A stretch of DNA of 64,000 nucleotides from Paenibacillus chibensis (GCF_004001045.1 NZ_BIMK01000016.1:80751-144750), one strand, 5' to 3'; shown: positions 18,726 to 27,199, counted from the first letter of the stretch. Numbers and translations: made by a program. Notes: generated by a model from the letters alone, not told the origin.

Positions 18726-18754
18726 ATATTACAACATCACCACATGTTACACAA
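18726..18754 (-). promoter_or_regulatory. Predicted promoter of the 18235 gene
   Basis: Minus strand: -35 TTGTGT (18749-18754), 17-base spacer, -10 TAATAT (18726-18731); an alternative TATAAT overlaps at 18723-18728. Confidence 0.5.
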
Positions 18755-18961
18755 GCAAAAATATCTTAAATTCATAGAATTCCAGCCTCTCGTTTGCTCT
18801 TCCCGCGCAGCTTATATATAGAATATATGCATCATTCCTATGAATCTTGCTACTTTTTCATATTAAATTTTTTGCAGGCAGCCGAGGATCCAGATAGACC
18901 TTTTTTACTAGGAATGGACGGTGGATATCGATATCGCTGAGCGAAGAGTCTTTTTCACATT
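18755..18961. other. Intergenic stretch without recognisable gene
   Basis: About 200 A+T-rich bases between the promoter of the 18235 gene and the ylbG terminator. It holds a 12-bp palindrome GATATCGATATC (18924-18935) and a weak plus-strand promoter-like pair, but no open frame with a ribosome-binding site. Confidence 0.5.
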
Positions 18962-18988
18962 AAAAAAAAAGCAGCCCCTCAGGGCTGC
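18962..18988 (-). terminator. Intrinsic terminator after ylbG
   Basis: Minus-strand stem GCAGCCC-TGAG-GGGCTGC followed by nine T. Confidence 0.88.
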
Positions 18989-19057
18989 CTTTCGCAAAAT
19001 GCTATGGTTCGTTCAGGTGGGAGCCACGTTCGTGGCGTTAGAAACGGCGTGGCTAGA

Positions 19058-19321
19058 CTACAGACCGTAATATCTTGTCTTGTCGGGAATATCCTTGGTA
19101 TATTCCGTTTTGATTTCGTTCCGATAGGAGCGCTCAATTTTTCGTACATAGGAAAGCCTGCGTATGTTTTTGGCAACCTCCTCGGCACGGTCGGCATTCA
19201 CATACATGACCACATAGTGCATGCGCCTCGAAATATAATGGACGGTCCCGTATTTCTCAAGATTTCTGGCCGCCTTCACGTCCGTGACCCAAATAATGTA
19301 ACCTGTCCGTTCTGCAAACAT
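19058..19321 (-). CDS. ylbG: YlbG family protein (DUF2129)
   Basis: Predicted 87 aa, beginning MFAERTGYIIWVTDVKAARN and containing VHYISRRMHYVVMYVN and RRLSYVRKIERSYR, matching the YlbG/DUF2129 family of Bacillales. Function is unknown in the family; B. subtilis ylbG lies directly next to ylbF as here. Three ATGs are close together; 19321 has the best spacing (six bases) to GAGGTGG. Ends with a strong terminator. Confidence 0.88.
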   Translation of the reverse strand: MFAERTGYIIWVTDVKAARNLEKYGTVHYISRRMHYVVMYVNADRAEEVAKNIRRLSYVRKIERSYRNEIKTEYTKDIPDKTRYYGL

Positions 19322-19362
19322 CATTTCCCACCTCACTTTATGATACTGTCTCTATTTAGCGT

Positions 19363-19779
19363 TTAGCCGCCGCAGCCGCATTTGCCGCCGCCTCCGCAGC
19401 CGCCTTTCGGATTCGGGTCATTGCTCGGAACCTTGATCGTATCCGATACGGAAAAGGCGATCATTTCGGACATCTGGTGCAGCATGTCATCCAGATCCTT
19501 TTCCGCCTGCTTGAAGCGGATCACCTCTTCGAATTGCTCCAGCTGTTTCTCCACGGCTGCAACCTCGTCCTTGGCGCTGTGGTAATTCGGATGAAAATGT
19601 CCGAACCGCTGGGTTTCCTCGAAAAGCTCCTTCTTTTTTGAAAGCAGCCGGACAAGCTCCTGTACGCCGGGATTGCTGTCCACGCGCTGCTTCCAATATA
19701 AATAATCAGACACTTCAACGGACTGATTGATCATATCGCCTAATTCATAGGCGTTCATCAGTACCGCAGCCATGTCCAT
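19363..19779 (-). CDS. ylbF: YlbF/RicF family regulator
   Basis: Predicted 138 aa. It matches YlbF (RicF), a member of the YlbF-YmcA-YaaT complex which in B. subtilis binds iron-sulfur clusters and directs RNase Y mRNA processing, competence and sporulation. Seen here: helical DUF964 core with QRFGHFHPNYHSAKDEV and a Gly/Cys-rich C-terminal tail (GGCGGGGKCGCGG), the region that holds cluster-ligating Cys in RicF. The long frame opens at 19908, but ATG 19777-19779 has AGAGGTG six bases upstream. Next to ylbG with a 41-base gap. ymcA and yaaT are not in this window. Confidence 0.88.
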   Translation of the reverse strand: MDMAAVLMNAYELGDMINQSVEVSDYLYWKQRVDSNPGVQELVRLLSKKKELFEETQRFGHFHPNYHSAKDEVAAVEKQLEQFEEVIRFKQAEKDLDDMLHQMSEMIAFSVSDTIKVPSNDPNPKGGCGGGGKCGCGG

Positions 19780-19829
19780 CGTCTGCACCTCTGATACGCT
19801 CATGAAAGTCATCTCAATTCTATAAAAGT

Positions 19830-19848
19830 TCCACTCCCTTGGAGTGGA
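19830..19848 (-). other. Hairpin between the helicase operon and ylbF
   Basis: Perfect 8-bp inverted repeat TCCACTCC-CTT-GGAGTGGA, followed on the minus strand by a short ACTTTT. A weak terminator or leader hairpin of ylbF. Confidence 0.5.
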
Positions 19849-19915
19849 CTCTTCTATCATATCATAACCCGTTCTCCTTAAGAAGAGGGATTTCAAACTC
19901 CCGGCCAAGAAGGAA

Positions 19916-21787
19916 TCATTCGAAAGCGGGAAGAAGCAGCTTCAGTTCCCTTAAATCCTCGGCGCACAGCTCCAGCTGCTCGAGCCTCCCCGTTTCCAAA
20001 TCATGCAAAATCCCCTCTGCGCGCCATGGGCCCGAACCGATCGACAGCGGTGCAAATTCAGCCGTTCTTCCCTTGTGCTGCAAAAGAACCCGGGTTTGCC
20101 AGCTTTGAGCCTGTTCCACAATATTTTGCGCGGTCGAAGCATGATAGCTGCGATAATCCTGCAGCCAGCGGGAAGGAATCCGCTCATAACCCGGAAACAA
20201 CGAAATGGGTGCCGGAATGTCGTGATCAGGCTCGAAGAAATGAACATTCCTCCCGCTGTATACCATTCCCTGATTTTCATACAAACGCTCATCAAGCAGG
20301 CTTGCGTTTTCCATGCGACCTTCCACATCATGAAGAAGAGGATATTCCGATGGCTCGCCGTCCCTGCTGCCCATCGCTTTGAGAGGGGCGAGACCCATAC
20401 CCTCGAGCAGCTTGCGCAGCCTCGACGTATTGGAAGCCTTGACGATAAAATGCCTGGGTCCGATCCGCTCTGCCTCATCGCCGAGCTGCGGATGCGCGGC
20501 GATGGCATTTCCCTCCTCTTCGCCCGCACAAGATAACAGCAGCACTTCGTCAAAACGCGTGCGCCCGAGCTCCTTGCCCCACTGCCGCAGCGCGGCTGCG
20601 ACATGGCCTGGAATATCGGCCGCAGAGCTTTCCGCCAGAAAGTCCAATATTTCAGCCGTATCCAGTCCGTTCTCCACCGCCCTCGCCGCGCTTGATTTCG
20701 TGAGCCTGTAGACGGAGACACGGTCGCATTGTACCAAATCGGCGATGGCAAGCAGTTTCCACCGCCGGATATACGGTACGCCCGGAGGACAGATAATATC
20801 GAAATCAGGCTGAACATACAAAGGTTCATGCTCCATTCCGCTCGTTTCTTGTGGACCGAAGAGAAGTGAAGCGGGGTCCAGGGTCCAGCGAAAAGCTGGG
20901 TTGCCCTCCGGGTCCACGGCAACGTCTCCCCAGCCGAATCCAGCCAAGGCATAGAGCCATGCGGTACATGCCCTCCCGGCACCTTCTTCACAGGTAATCC
21001 CTTCCGCTGTCATCCATTGCAAGATGGAGGTCATATCGTACCAGACGCCCTGCTCCATTGCCGGCATGCAGAGAAAATAGCGGAACAGCTGCGTGTCAGC
21101 TGCGCTTTGACCGTAACGTTCGATGACCGTACGGAGCAGCAACCGATTCATTTCCTGCTCCGTCAGGCTCAGCCATGTGCGCAGGCGATCGCAATTTACC
21201 GGCATCGATGTTGCCGTTTTAGACAACAGCCCCATGCATAACATCAAGTCGAGAATCACCGCCGACGCGGATCCATACGCCTCCTGGTAAGCATATTGCA
21301 GCGATAACGGCTTGATATGCTCCTCCCGCAGGCAGATCATATCCTGCAGCCGCTGCAAGCTTTTTTTGTGAACCGTTCCTTTTGCTGTTAAGGGGAGCCC
21401 TTGTTCAGCCGCAAAAGCGAGCGCATGCAGCAGGTCCAGTGTCAGCCCGGGCCCGGATTCGCATCGGATTTCCAGTCCCGCAGGACTCAACGGCTGGGGA
21501 ACCGGTGTGAAGTATGCTGGCAGTATCCGAAGCAGCTGGTCCACCGGGATATAATATAGCCTTTCGCCCCATGATTTTTTCACGGCTTCAATCCAGCCGC
21601 CTTGTCTGAGCCTGATGAATGAAATCTTTCGTTCCGCTCCGGTGCGATGAAGATCTCCGATCCGCTCCCAGCCCTGCTCGCTGAAGGAATGGCCACCGAA
21701 ATGGCAGATCAGCTTCCGCAGCAGCTCGCCCTCGCTCGTATCCAAAGCCGGAATTCCAGCCGATCTTTCAGCATTCTTGTCTGTCAT
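19916..21787 (-). CDS. Helicase-associated protein (XPB/Ssl2 N-terminal-like domain)
   Basis: Predicted 623 aa, second gene of a two-gene operon; its ATG overlaps the XPB-helicase stop by four bases. The protein resembles the 'helicase-associated' partner often encoded next to bacterial XPB, with an XPB/Ssl2-type N-terminal domain (Helicase_C_3-like) around residues 330-470, recognisable by LYVQPDFDIICPPGVPY and the following helices ending in KELGRTRFDEVLLLSC. I see no Walker motifs, so it is not an ATPase. The N-terminal 300 residues are helical with winged-helix-like character and unclear function. A role in targeting or controlling the helicase is inferred from coupling. Confidence 0.8.
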   Translation of the reverse strand: MTDKNAERSAGIPALDTSEGELLRKLICHFGGHSFSEQGWERIGDLHRTGAERKISFIRLRQGGWIEAVKKSWGERLYYIPVDQLLRILPAYFTPVPQPLSPAGLEIRCESGPGLTLDLLHALAFAAEQGLPLTAKGTVHKKSLQRLQDMICLREEHIKPLSLQYAYQEAYGSASAVILDLMLCMGLLSKTATSMPVNCDRLRTWLSLTEQEMNRLLLRTVIERYGQSAADTQLFRYFLCMPAMEQGVWYDMTSILQWMTAEGITCEEGAGRACTAWLYALAGFGWGDVAVDPEGNPAFRWTLDPASLLFGPQETSGMEHEPLYVQPDFDIICPPGVPYIRRWKLLAIADLVQCDRVSVYRLTKSSAARAVENGLDTAEILDFLAESSAADIPGHVAAALRQWGKELGRTRFDEVLLLSCAGEEEGNAIAAHPQLGDEAERIGPRHFIVKASNTSRLRKLLEGMGLAPLKAMGSRDGEPSEYPLLHDVEGRMENASLLDERLYENQGMVYSGRNVHFFEPDHDIPAPISLFPGYERIPSRWLQDYRSYHASTAQNIVEQAQSWQTRVLLQHKGRTAEFAPLSIGSGPWRAEGILHDLETGRLEQLELCAEDLRELKLLLPAFE

Positions 21788-23451
21788 GTGCCGGATCGCA
21801 CCTCCTTGGCGGAATGGACCGTATATTCGTAACCCTGCTCAATCAAAAACATCTGACGGCGGACCGCAAATTCCTCTTCCTTGCTGCTTTCGGAGACCAG
21901 GGTATAGAAGTATGCCCGGTTATCCCCTGCCTTCGGACGCAAAAGCCTTCCGAGCCGCTGCGCCTCCTCCTGGCGCGACCCGAAGCTGCCTGATATTTCA
22001 ACCGCAACGGATGCATCCGGTAGGTCTACGGCAAAATTGGCTACCTTGGACACAACCAGCACAGGGGTCTCCCCTTTCCTGAATGACGCATACAAGGCGG
22101 TCCGCTGCTGCTGCGGCATTTTGCCGCTGATCAGCGGCGCGCCGATGGCCTCGGCAATATGGGACAGCTGGTCCAGATACTGACCGATGACCAAGATTCC
22201 CGCCGATGGATGCTTCCCCAGCAGCTCCTTGACGACCGCTGTTTTGCCCGGGTTTTCGGCAGCAATCCGGAATTTCTCCTTGCCTTCCGCGTACAGGTAT
22301 CGTTCACGGAGCGCCGCTTCCATCGGCACGCGAATTTCGCAGCATTCCACCTGCGCGATCCAGCCCTCAGCTTCAAGCTCTTTCCAAGGCATCTCATAGC
22401 GCTTCGGACCGATCAGGGAGAACACATCCTGCTCGCAGCCGTCCTCGCGCACCAGAGTAGCCGTGAGCCCGAGCCTGCGCGTTGCCTGAATGTCGGCCGT
22501 AGCCCGGAACACGGGCGCCGGCAGAAGATGCACCTCATCATAAATGATGAGTCCCCAGTTCCGTTCATTAAAAAGCTTCATATGCTCGAATTCATCATCC
22601 TTGGAGCGCCGGTGCGTCAAAATTTGATACGTGGCGACCGTCACCGGCTTCACTTCTTTTTTCTGCCCGGTATACTGGCCAACGTCGGAAGCCTGCAGCG
22701 AGGTCCTCCCTGTCAGCTCCTGGAGCCACTGCTCCACAGAAGTCGAGTTCGAAGTGAGAATCAGGCATTCGCACTGAAGTCGCTCCAGCGCGGCAATACC
22801 GATCACCGTTTTGCCTGCGCCGCAGGGCAGAACCAGTACCCCGCTGCCTCCGCCTTGAAAGGATTGAGCCGCATCTTCCTGGTAGCCGCGCAATGAAAAT
22901 CCGCTTCCTTCGCCGCTGTTCTTCCATTCCAGCTTGAGCGCTTGTCCTTCATGGTAGCCCGCCAGATCAAGCACCGGATAACCGTAACGCATAAGCTCCT
23001 GCTTCAGCCTTCCCCGGGAATCAGCATGGATCCGGGCTTCATGCGGGGATATGCGGGATAATTTCAACGAAGCGAGTGCAGGTACAGCCAGCGCTTCGTC
23101 CAGCAGTTCGCTATTTACGGACGTAAGCCGCAGCGTGTCCTTCTCCTCCTTCTGAAGCTTCAGCTTGCCATACCTGGACATCAGCTCGCCGATCTCCTGG
23201 AGCAGTCCTGCCGGCAGGCTCCATCTGGAGATGGAGCTGAGGTCCGACTCGATCTCCTCCCGGGTACAGCCCAGCGCAGCCGCGTTCCAAAGAGACAATG
23301 GCGTTATCCGATAGGTGTGGAATGAGGAAGGGCTTTTCACCAGCTCCGCAAACCGGGTCAGCTTCTCCCTTGCCGCTTCGAATCCGGGGTGGCCGCATTC
23401 CAGCAAAATCGTGCGGTCTCTCTGTACGATGCAGGCCTTCACGTCGTTCAT
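21784..23451 (-). CDS. XPB-family DNA helicase
   Basis: Predicted 555 aa. Superfamily 2 helicase of the XPB/Rad25 type, including the hallmark RED motif. Motifs: damage-recognition-like N-terminus, Walker A PCGAGKT (209-215), DEVH box (305-308), LTATLVRED with RED at 335-337, and motif VI QRLGRLLRPK (about 498-507). Eukaryotic XPB opens DNA in repair and transcription; bacterial homologs are 3'-to-5' helicases of unclear physiological role. The frame opens upstream, but ATG 23449-23451 has AAGGAGA at eight bases. The gene is translationally coupled to its partner and preceded by a 34-bp palindrome. Confidence 0.92.
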   Translation of the reverse strand: MNDVKACIVQRDRTILLECGHPGFEAAREKLTRFAELVKSPSSFHTYRITPLSLWNAAALGCTREEIESDLSSISRWSLPAGLLQEIGELMSRYGKLKLQKEEKDTLRLTSVNSELLDEALAVPALASLKLSRISPHEARIHADSRGRLKQELMRYGYPVLDLAGYHEGQALKLEWKNSGEGSGFSLRGYQEDAAQSFQGGGSGVLVLPCGAGKTVIGIAALERLQCECLILTSNSTSVEQWLQELTGRTSLQASDVGQYTGQKKEVKPVTVATYQILTHRRSKDDEFEHMKLFNERNWGLIIYDEVHLLPAPVFRATADIQATRRLGLTATLVREDGCEQDVFSLIGPKRYEMPWKELEAEGWIAQVECCEIRVPMEAALRERYLYAEGKEKFRIAAENPGKTAVVKELLGKHPSAGILVIGQYLDQLSHIAEAIGAPLISGKMPQQQRTALYASFRKGETPVLVVSKVANFAVDLPDASVAVEISGSFGSRQEEAQRLGRLLRPKAGDNRAYFYTLVSESSKEEEFAVRRQMFLIEQGYEYTVHSAKEVRSGT

Positions 23452-23477
23452 GACTCGTCTCCTTTCCATATCGAGAA

Positions 23478-23511
23478 AAAAGTTCATTCCCTGATCAGGG
23501 AATGAACTTTT
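23478..23511 (-). repeat. 34-bp perfect palindrome in the XPB operon leader
   Basis: Each half reads AAAAGTTCATTCCCTGA; there is no spacer (centre between 23494 and 23495). On the minus strand it runs into TTTTTT, so it has terminator form. It lies 11 bases downstream of the predicted start of transcription and 26 bases before the XPB start codon. Could be an attenuator, an operator for a dimeric repressor, or the terminator of the upstream amidohydrolase gene. Confidence 0.85.
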
Positions 23512-23528
23512 GATCTTGCTTCATATTC

Positions 23529-23558
23529 ATTATATTTTCCCAAAGTTCGCCATATCAT
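23529..23558 (-). promoter_or_regulatory. Predicted promoter of the XPB operon
   Basis: Minus strand: perfect -10 TATAAT (23529-23534), 18-base spacer, -35 ATGATA (4 of 6 consensus, 23553-23558). Start of transcription near 23522, upstream of the palindrome. Confidence 0.55.
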
Positions 23559-23595
23559 TCTCCGGTATGCTTGGCGTTGCCCTTAGCGGGTAGAG

Positions 23596-24771
23596 CTATT
23601 CCCACCCTTGATAGGACTGGGTCATCGTTACCAGCAGCTTGGCTGCGCTCAGCATGGCCGATTCATCAAAATCGAATCGCGGATGATGATGCGGATAAAT
23701 CGCCTGAATATCCGGATTGCCGGCGCCGACGAACATAAAGCAGCCCGGGACATGCTGCAGGTAATAGGAGAAATCCTCCGCAGGCATAATTTTTTCGCAC
23801 CGGCTGACTTGCTCCTCCCCAAACACGCCCGGAGCTTCGCGGAAAAAACGGCCGGTTTCCTCGTCATCGTTCACGAGCGGCGGATAGCCCATCAAATAGT
23901 CGATTTTAACCTCCGCGCCGTAGGTTTGGGCCGTCAAAAGACTGATCTCTTCAATCCGTTTGCGGATCAGCTCCCGGGTCTCCTCATCGAATGTACGGAC
24001 GGTGCCTGTGATGCGGCAGGACTCCGCAATGACGTTCTGCGCGCTTCCGCCCTGGATCGTACCTATGGTCACGACTGCCGGCTTCAACGGATCAACCGAA
24101 CGGCTGACGATGCTTTGCAGCTGCATCACCAGCGCCGCTCCCGCCACCACGCTGTCCACGGTCACATGCGGCATGCCGCCATGTCCGCCTTGACCGAGAA
24201 TATCTATAAAAAATTCATCGGCCGCCGCCATCAGCGGACCGGGTGCACTGGCCGCCGTCCCCGCGGCAAACGGTGTCCACAAATGAACTCCGTAAATGAC
24301 ATCGACGCCCTCCAGCACCCCTGCCTGGATCATCCCTTGTGCCCCGCCCGGGCATACTTCCTCCGCCGGCTGGAATATAAACCGGATTTCTCCTTCCACA
24401 TCCTTCTGACGCTGGCTGAAATAAGTCGCCACTGCCAGCAGCGTCGATGTATGTCCGTCGTGGCCGCATGCGTGCATCACGCCTTTAACCTCGGAAGCGT
24501 AATCGCAGGTCTTCTCGTCCTGGATCGGAAGCGCATCCATATCGGCACGCAGCGCGACCGTTTTCCCCGGCTTGCCGCCCTTTAAAACCGCCAGAACGCC
24601 ATGCCCCCCGCCGATCTGCGTGGATACGTCGAGTCCGAGCTCCTTCAGCTTCCCCGCGACGAATAGCGATGTTTTCTCTTCGTGGTAGGATAGCTCGGGA
24701 TGGCGGTGCAGATAACGTCTCCATTCCACCATTTGCGGCTGCAGCGCATTTAACAATGCCTCTTCTCTCAT
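23596..24771 (-). CDS. M20-family amidohydrolase
   Basis: Predicted 391 aa. M20D peptidase/amidohydrolase fold: metal-site segment ACGHDGHTSTLL with the Cys typical of this subgroup, catalytic PAEE, dimerisation domain with GGHGGMPH, and the C-terminal MPAEDFSYYLQ and final metal His in the HHHPRF segment. Members hydrolyse N-acyl amino acids, N-acetyl-diaminopimelate or related amides; the substrate cannot be told from sequence. The 52 residues upstream of ATG 24769-24771 look like non-coding DNA in frame, whereas the chosen ATG follows AGAGGACG. Confidence 0.9.
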   Translation of the reverse strand: MREEALLNALQPQMVEWRRYLHRHPELSYHEEKTSLFVAGKLKELGLDVSTQIGGGHGVLAVLKGGKPGKTVALRADMDALPIQDEKTCDYASEVKGVMHACGHDGHTSTLLAVATYFSQRQKDVEGEIRFIFQPAEEVCPGGAQGMIQAGVLEGVDVIYGVHLWTPFAAGTAASAPGPLMAAADEFFIDILGQGGHGGMPHVTVDSVVAGAALVMQLQSIVSRSVDPLKPAVVTIGTIQGGSAQNVIAESCRITGTVRTFDEETRELIRKRIEEISLLTAQTYGAEVKIDYLMGYPPLVNDDEETGRFFREAPGVFGEEQVSRCEKIMPAEDFSYYLQHVPGCFMFVGAGNPDIQAIYPHHHPRFDFDESAMLSAAKLLVTMTQSYQGWE

Positions 24772-24898
24772 GTCCACACGTCCTCTCGCCCAAAGAATGT
24801 CCTTTGCATTGTTTTTCCATTGGCCTGCCCACAATGCCTTTTTTCCATTGTAGCAGAAACGGGTGAAATGGGGTATGTCCCCCTTACAGTGACAAGGC

Positions 24899-24927
24899 TT
24901 GCACAAGCGCCTGAAACATAATATCAT
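24899..24927 (+). promoter_or_regulatory. Predicted promoter of yugN-ftsW
   Basis: -35 TTGCAC (24899-24904), 17-base spacer, -10 TATCAT (24922-24927). Confidence 0.55.
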
Positions 24928-24972
24928 GAGTAAAGAACTTTACAGGCATTTAAATAAGGAGGATTTTATAGG

Positions 24973-25320
24973 ATGATTTTTGAAAATACAGGACTGGTCG
25001 GACTGAAAAGCGACTTGGCATTTATGGATGAAGTTGCCGAAAAAACAGGATTTGTACGCTGGCAGTGGGAATATTACCGCGCTACATACGAATATAAAAT
25101 CGAAGATACGGATACCAATTCCGAGTACTACGTGCGCATGAACACACGCGCTATCGAAGGCAAGCTTGAGAAACCGGATACCGTGCTTGAAATCGAAGCC
25201 GTTTACCTGGGAAAAGCGACCTTCCCTCACGGTCTGGAATATGAATCACCAGTTCCTTCCAAAATTCTTAACATTGCCAATAAAAAAATCCAGCAATTCA
25301 AAGCTACTCTGGAAGCGTAA
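24973..25320 (+). CDS. YugN-like family protein
   Basis: Predicted 115 aa, matching the small YugN-like family of Bacillales (MIFENTGLVGLKSDLAFMD, FVRWQWEYYRATYEYK). No enzyme motif, signal peptide or TM segment; function unknown. A strong AAGGAGG precedes the ATG. The gene is only 12 bases from ftsW on the same strand and probably shares its transcript, which may hint at a cell-envelope or division link, but this is inference from position only. Confidence 0.85.
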   Translation: MIFENTGLVGLKSDLAFMDEVAEKTGFVRWQWEYYRATYEYKIEDTDTNSEYYVRMNTRAIEGKLEKPDTVLEIEAVYLGKATFPHGLEYESPVPSKILNIANKKIQQFKATLEA

Positions 25321-25332
25321 GGCAGGTCCCTT

Positions 25333-26565
25333 ATGAATCAGGAGAAACCCCAACTGAGGAAGAGAGGGACGCCGGATTTCCAACTGCTTATCCTTACTTT
25401 TCTGTTGGTCGGTTTTGGGCTGGTGATGGTGTTCAGTGCCAGTTCAAGTCTCACCATTTCCAGCAGTAAATTCAATAATGATCCGCTTTATTTTACGAAG
25501 AAGCAGTTTGTATGGGCATTGCTGGGCACGATCGTGATGTTTATCGCAATGAACATCCATTACAGCAAGTACAAAAAGCTTTTTGTGCCCATGTTTTTCG
25601 TGACGGTCGTTATGCTGGCCATCGTGCCGTTTACCAAGAGCGTCAACGGCGCAAGAAGCTGGCTCGGTGTGGCAGGAATGGGGATTCAGCCGACAGAATT
25701 GGCTAAAATAACGATCATCCTGTATCTCTCTGCTCTGATCGTCAAGAAAGGCGAGCGCTTCAGGGATTTGAGGACAGGCTACATTCCCGTCATGGTCATC
25801 GTCGGCTTCGTGGCCGGCCTCATCATGATGCAGCCGGATCTGGGCTCCACAATGATCCTTGTCGCAACGAGCGCGATCATTATCTATGCCGGCGGGGCCA
25901 GCCTGAAGCATATGCTCGCCTCGGCAGCGCTGCTGATCCTTGGAGCCAGCCTGGTGCTCGGCGCCAATTATTTGATCAAGTCGATCACGCACAGCGATAG
26001 TGCTCAGGAGCAGAGCGGCAGCAATTACAAGATGGGAAGAATTACGGCCTGGATCGACCCTTATCAGGATGAGAAGGGCGACGGCTACAATCTGATCCAG
26101 TCTTTGACGGCGATCGGCAATGGTCAGGTGACAGGCGCCGGATTCGGAAAAAGCATCCAGAAGCTGAACTATATCAAAAACCCGTATAATGACTTCATTT
26201 TCCCGGTCATGGCCGAGGAATTCGGATTCATCGGGACAAGCTTGTTCCTGTTGATCTACATTTACTTCATATGGCGCGGAATTCTTATCGCGCTGAGGTG
26301 CACCGATCCTTTCGGAACACTCGTCGGAATCGGCATCATGGGGCTGTTCGCCATTCAGGCCTTCGTTAACATCGGCGGCGTCTCACAGACGATTCCGCTG
26401 ACGGGGGTCACGCTTCCGTTCATCAGTTACGGAGGCACGTCGCTGCTCATCATGATGTTTTCCATGGGGATCATGCTCAGCATTTCCAGACAAGTCAATC
26501 TGCCTGCCCCGCAGGAGGTTGTCAAGTCCGTAAATATTAAAAGAGACTACCGGAGGTCCGTGTAG
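25333..26565 (+). CDS. ftsW: SEDS-family peptidoglycan polymerase FtsW
   Basis: Predicted 410 aa with about ten TM helices. SEDS proteins polymerise lipid II at the septum together with a class B PBP. Conserved features: N-terminal FQLLILTFLLVGFGLVMVFSAS, the loop GVAGMGIQPTELAKI, NDFIFPVMAEEFGFIG, and NIGGVSQTIPLTGVTLPFIS near the end. FtsW rather than SpoVE/RodA is supported by context: in B. subtilis ftsW lies next to ylaN, found here 2 kb away. Its last codons and TAG stop lie inside an intrinsic terminator. Confidence 0.92.
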   Translation: MNQEKPQLRKRGTPDFQLLILTFLLVGFGLVMVFSASSSLTISSSKFNNDPLYFTKKQFVWALLGTIVMFIAMNIHYSKYKKLFVPMFFVTVVMLAIVPFTKSVNGARSWLGVAGMGIQPTELAKITIILYLSALIVKKGERFRDLRTGYIPVMVIVGFVAGLIMMQPDLGSTMILVATSAIIIYAGGASLKHMLASAALLILGASLVLGANYLIKSITHSDSAQEQSGSNYKMGRITAWIDPYQDEKGDGYNLIQSLTAIGNGQVTGAGFGKSIQKLNYIKNPYNDFIFPVMAEEFGFIGTSLFLLIYIYFIWRGILIALRCTDPFGTLVGIGIMGLFAIQAFVNIGGVSQTIPLTGVTLPFISYGGTSLLIMMFSMGIMLSISRQVNLPAPQEVVKSVNIKRDYRRSV

Positions 26566-26575
26566 TCTCTTTTTT
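26539..26575 (+). terminator. Terminator overlapping the end of ftsW
   Basis: 12-bp stem AAAAGAGACTAC / GTAGTCTCTTTT with inner CGGA/TCCG, ending in T-run. The stop codon TAG is within the 3' arm of the stem. Confidence 0.88.
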
Positions 26576-26704
26576 ATAGAGATAGGAACGTATAGCTTTA
26601 TTGGCCTATTTCCTTATCTCCCGGGAAAACTGCCGCTGAATGCGGTCCAAGCTTATGTGTGTGCTGCGTCTTCTTATGCATGGTTTCCTTACACAAATGT
26701 TTCG

Positions 26705-27091
26705 TTATTTGGCCCGGGACGCACTGTCCTCGATTTCGTCATCCTTGAATGCCACGCCTTCAACCTTGACGTTGACTTCAACGACGCGAAGCCCCGTCAT
26801 GCTTTCCACCGCTTCCCGCACGTTTTGCTGCAGCATGCGGCAAACCTCATGAATCGGTGTTTCATACAATACGATAATGCGCAGATCAATGGCAGCCTCC
26901 AGCTGACCCACTTCCACGGTCACGCCTTTCTGCACGTTTTTTCCGCTTAGGCGCTTGGCCCATCCTTCGGATAAACCGCCGGACATTGCAGCAATGCCGG
27001 GGGTTTCCAGAGCCGCTAAACCGGCGATTTTCGATACGACATCATCCGATATCCGGATCGTTCCCGTTTCCAGTTGAAGCTGTTCAGTCAT
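26705..27091 (-). CDS. Asp23/Gls24 family envelope stress protein
   Basis: Predicted 128 aa. The Asp23 domain is clear: GTIRISDDVVSKIAGLAALE, VTVEVGQLEAAIDLRIIVLY and VNVKVEGV. Asp23 proteins form membrane-anchored networks near the cell envelope or modulate fatty acid/DNA related enzymes; specific role unknown. No own TM, so it would need an anchor partner (AmaP), which is not adjacent. GGAGGAAGGGG precedes the ATG at 27089-27091. Confidence 0.9.
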   Translation of the reverse strand: MTEQLQLETGTIRISDDVVSKIAGLAALETPGIAAMSGGLSEGWAKRLSGKNVQKGVTVEVGQLEAAIDLRIIVLYETPIHEVCRMLQQNVREAVESMTGLRVVEVNVKVEGVAFKDDEIEDSASRAK

Positions 27092-27170
27092 ACCCCTTCC
27101 TCCTTCACCTCATTATCCGTTATTGTAAATCCTAGAGGGGCTAAAAAGCAAATATTGGCCCCAAGATTTG

Positions 27171-27199
27171 TTTACAACCCCATAGGTTTTGGGTATATT
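27171..27199 (+). promoter_or_regulatory. Predicted promoter of the Ca2+/H+ antiporter gene
   Basis: -35 TTTACA (27171-27176), 17-base spacer, -10 TATATT (27194-27199). The same DNA also reads GTTTAC (27170-27175), 15 bases, GGGTAT (27191-27196), which is a close match to the sigma-B consensus. Confidence 0.6.

Noticed and set aside
18924..18935. 12-bp palindrome GATATCGATATC
   Set aside because: Lies far from any start and without promoter context; a 12-bp palindrome in 64 kb can occur by chance.
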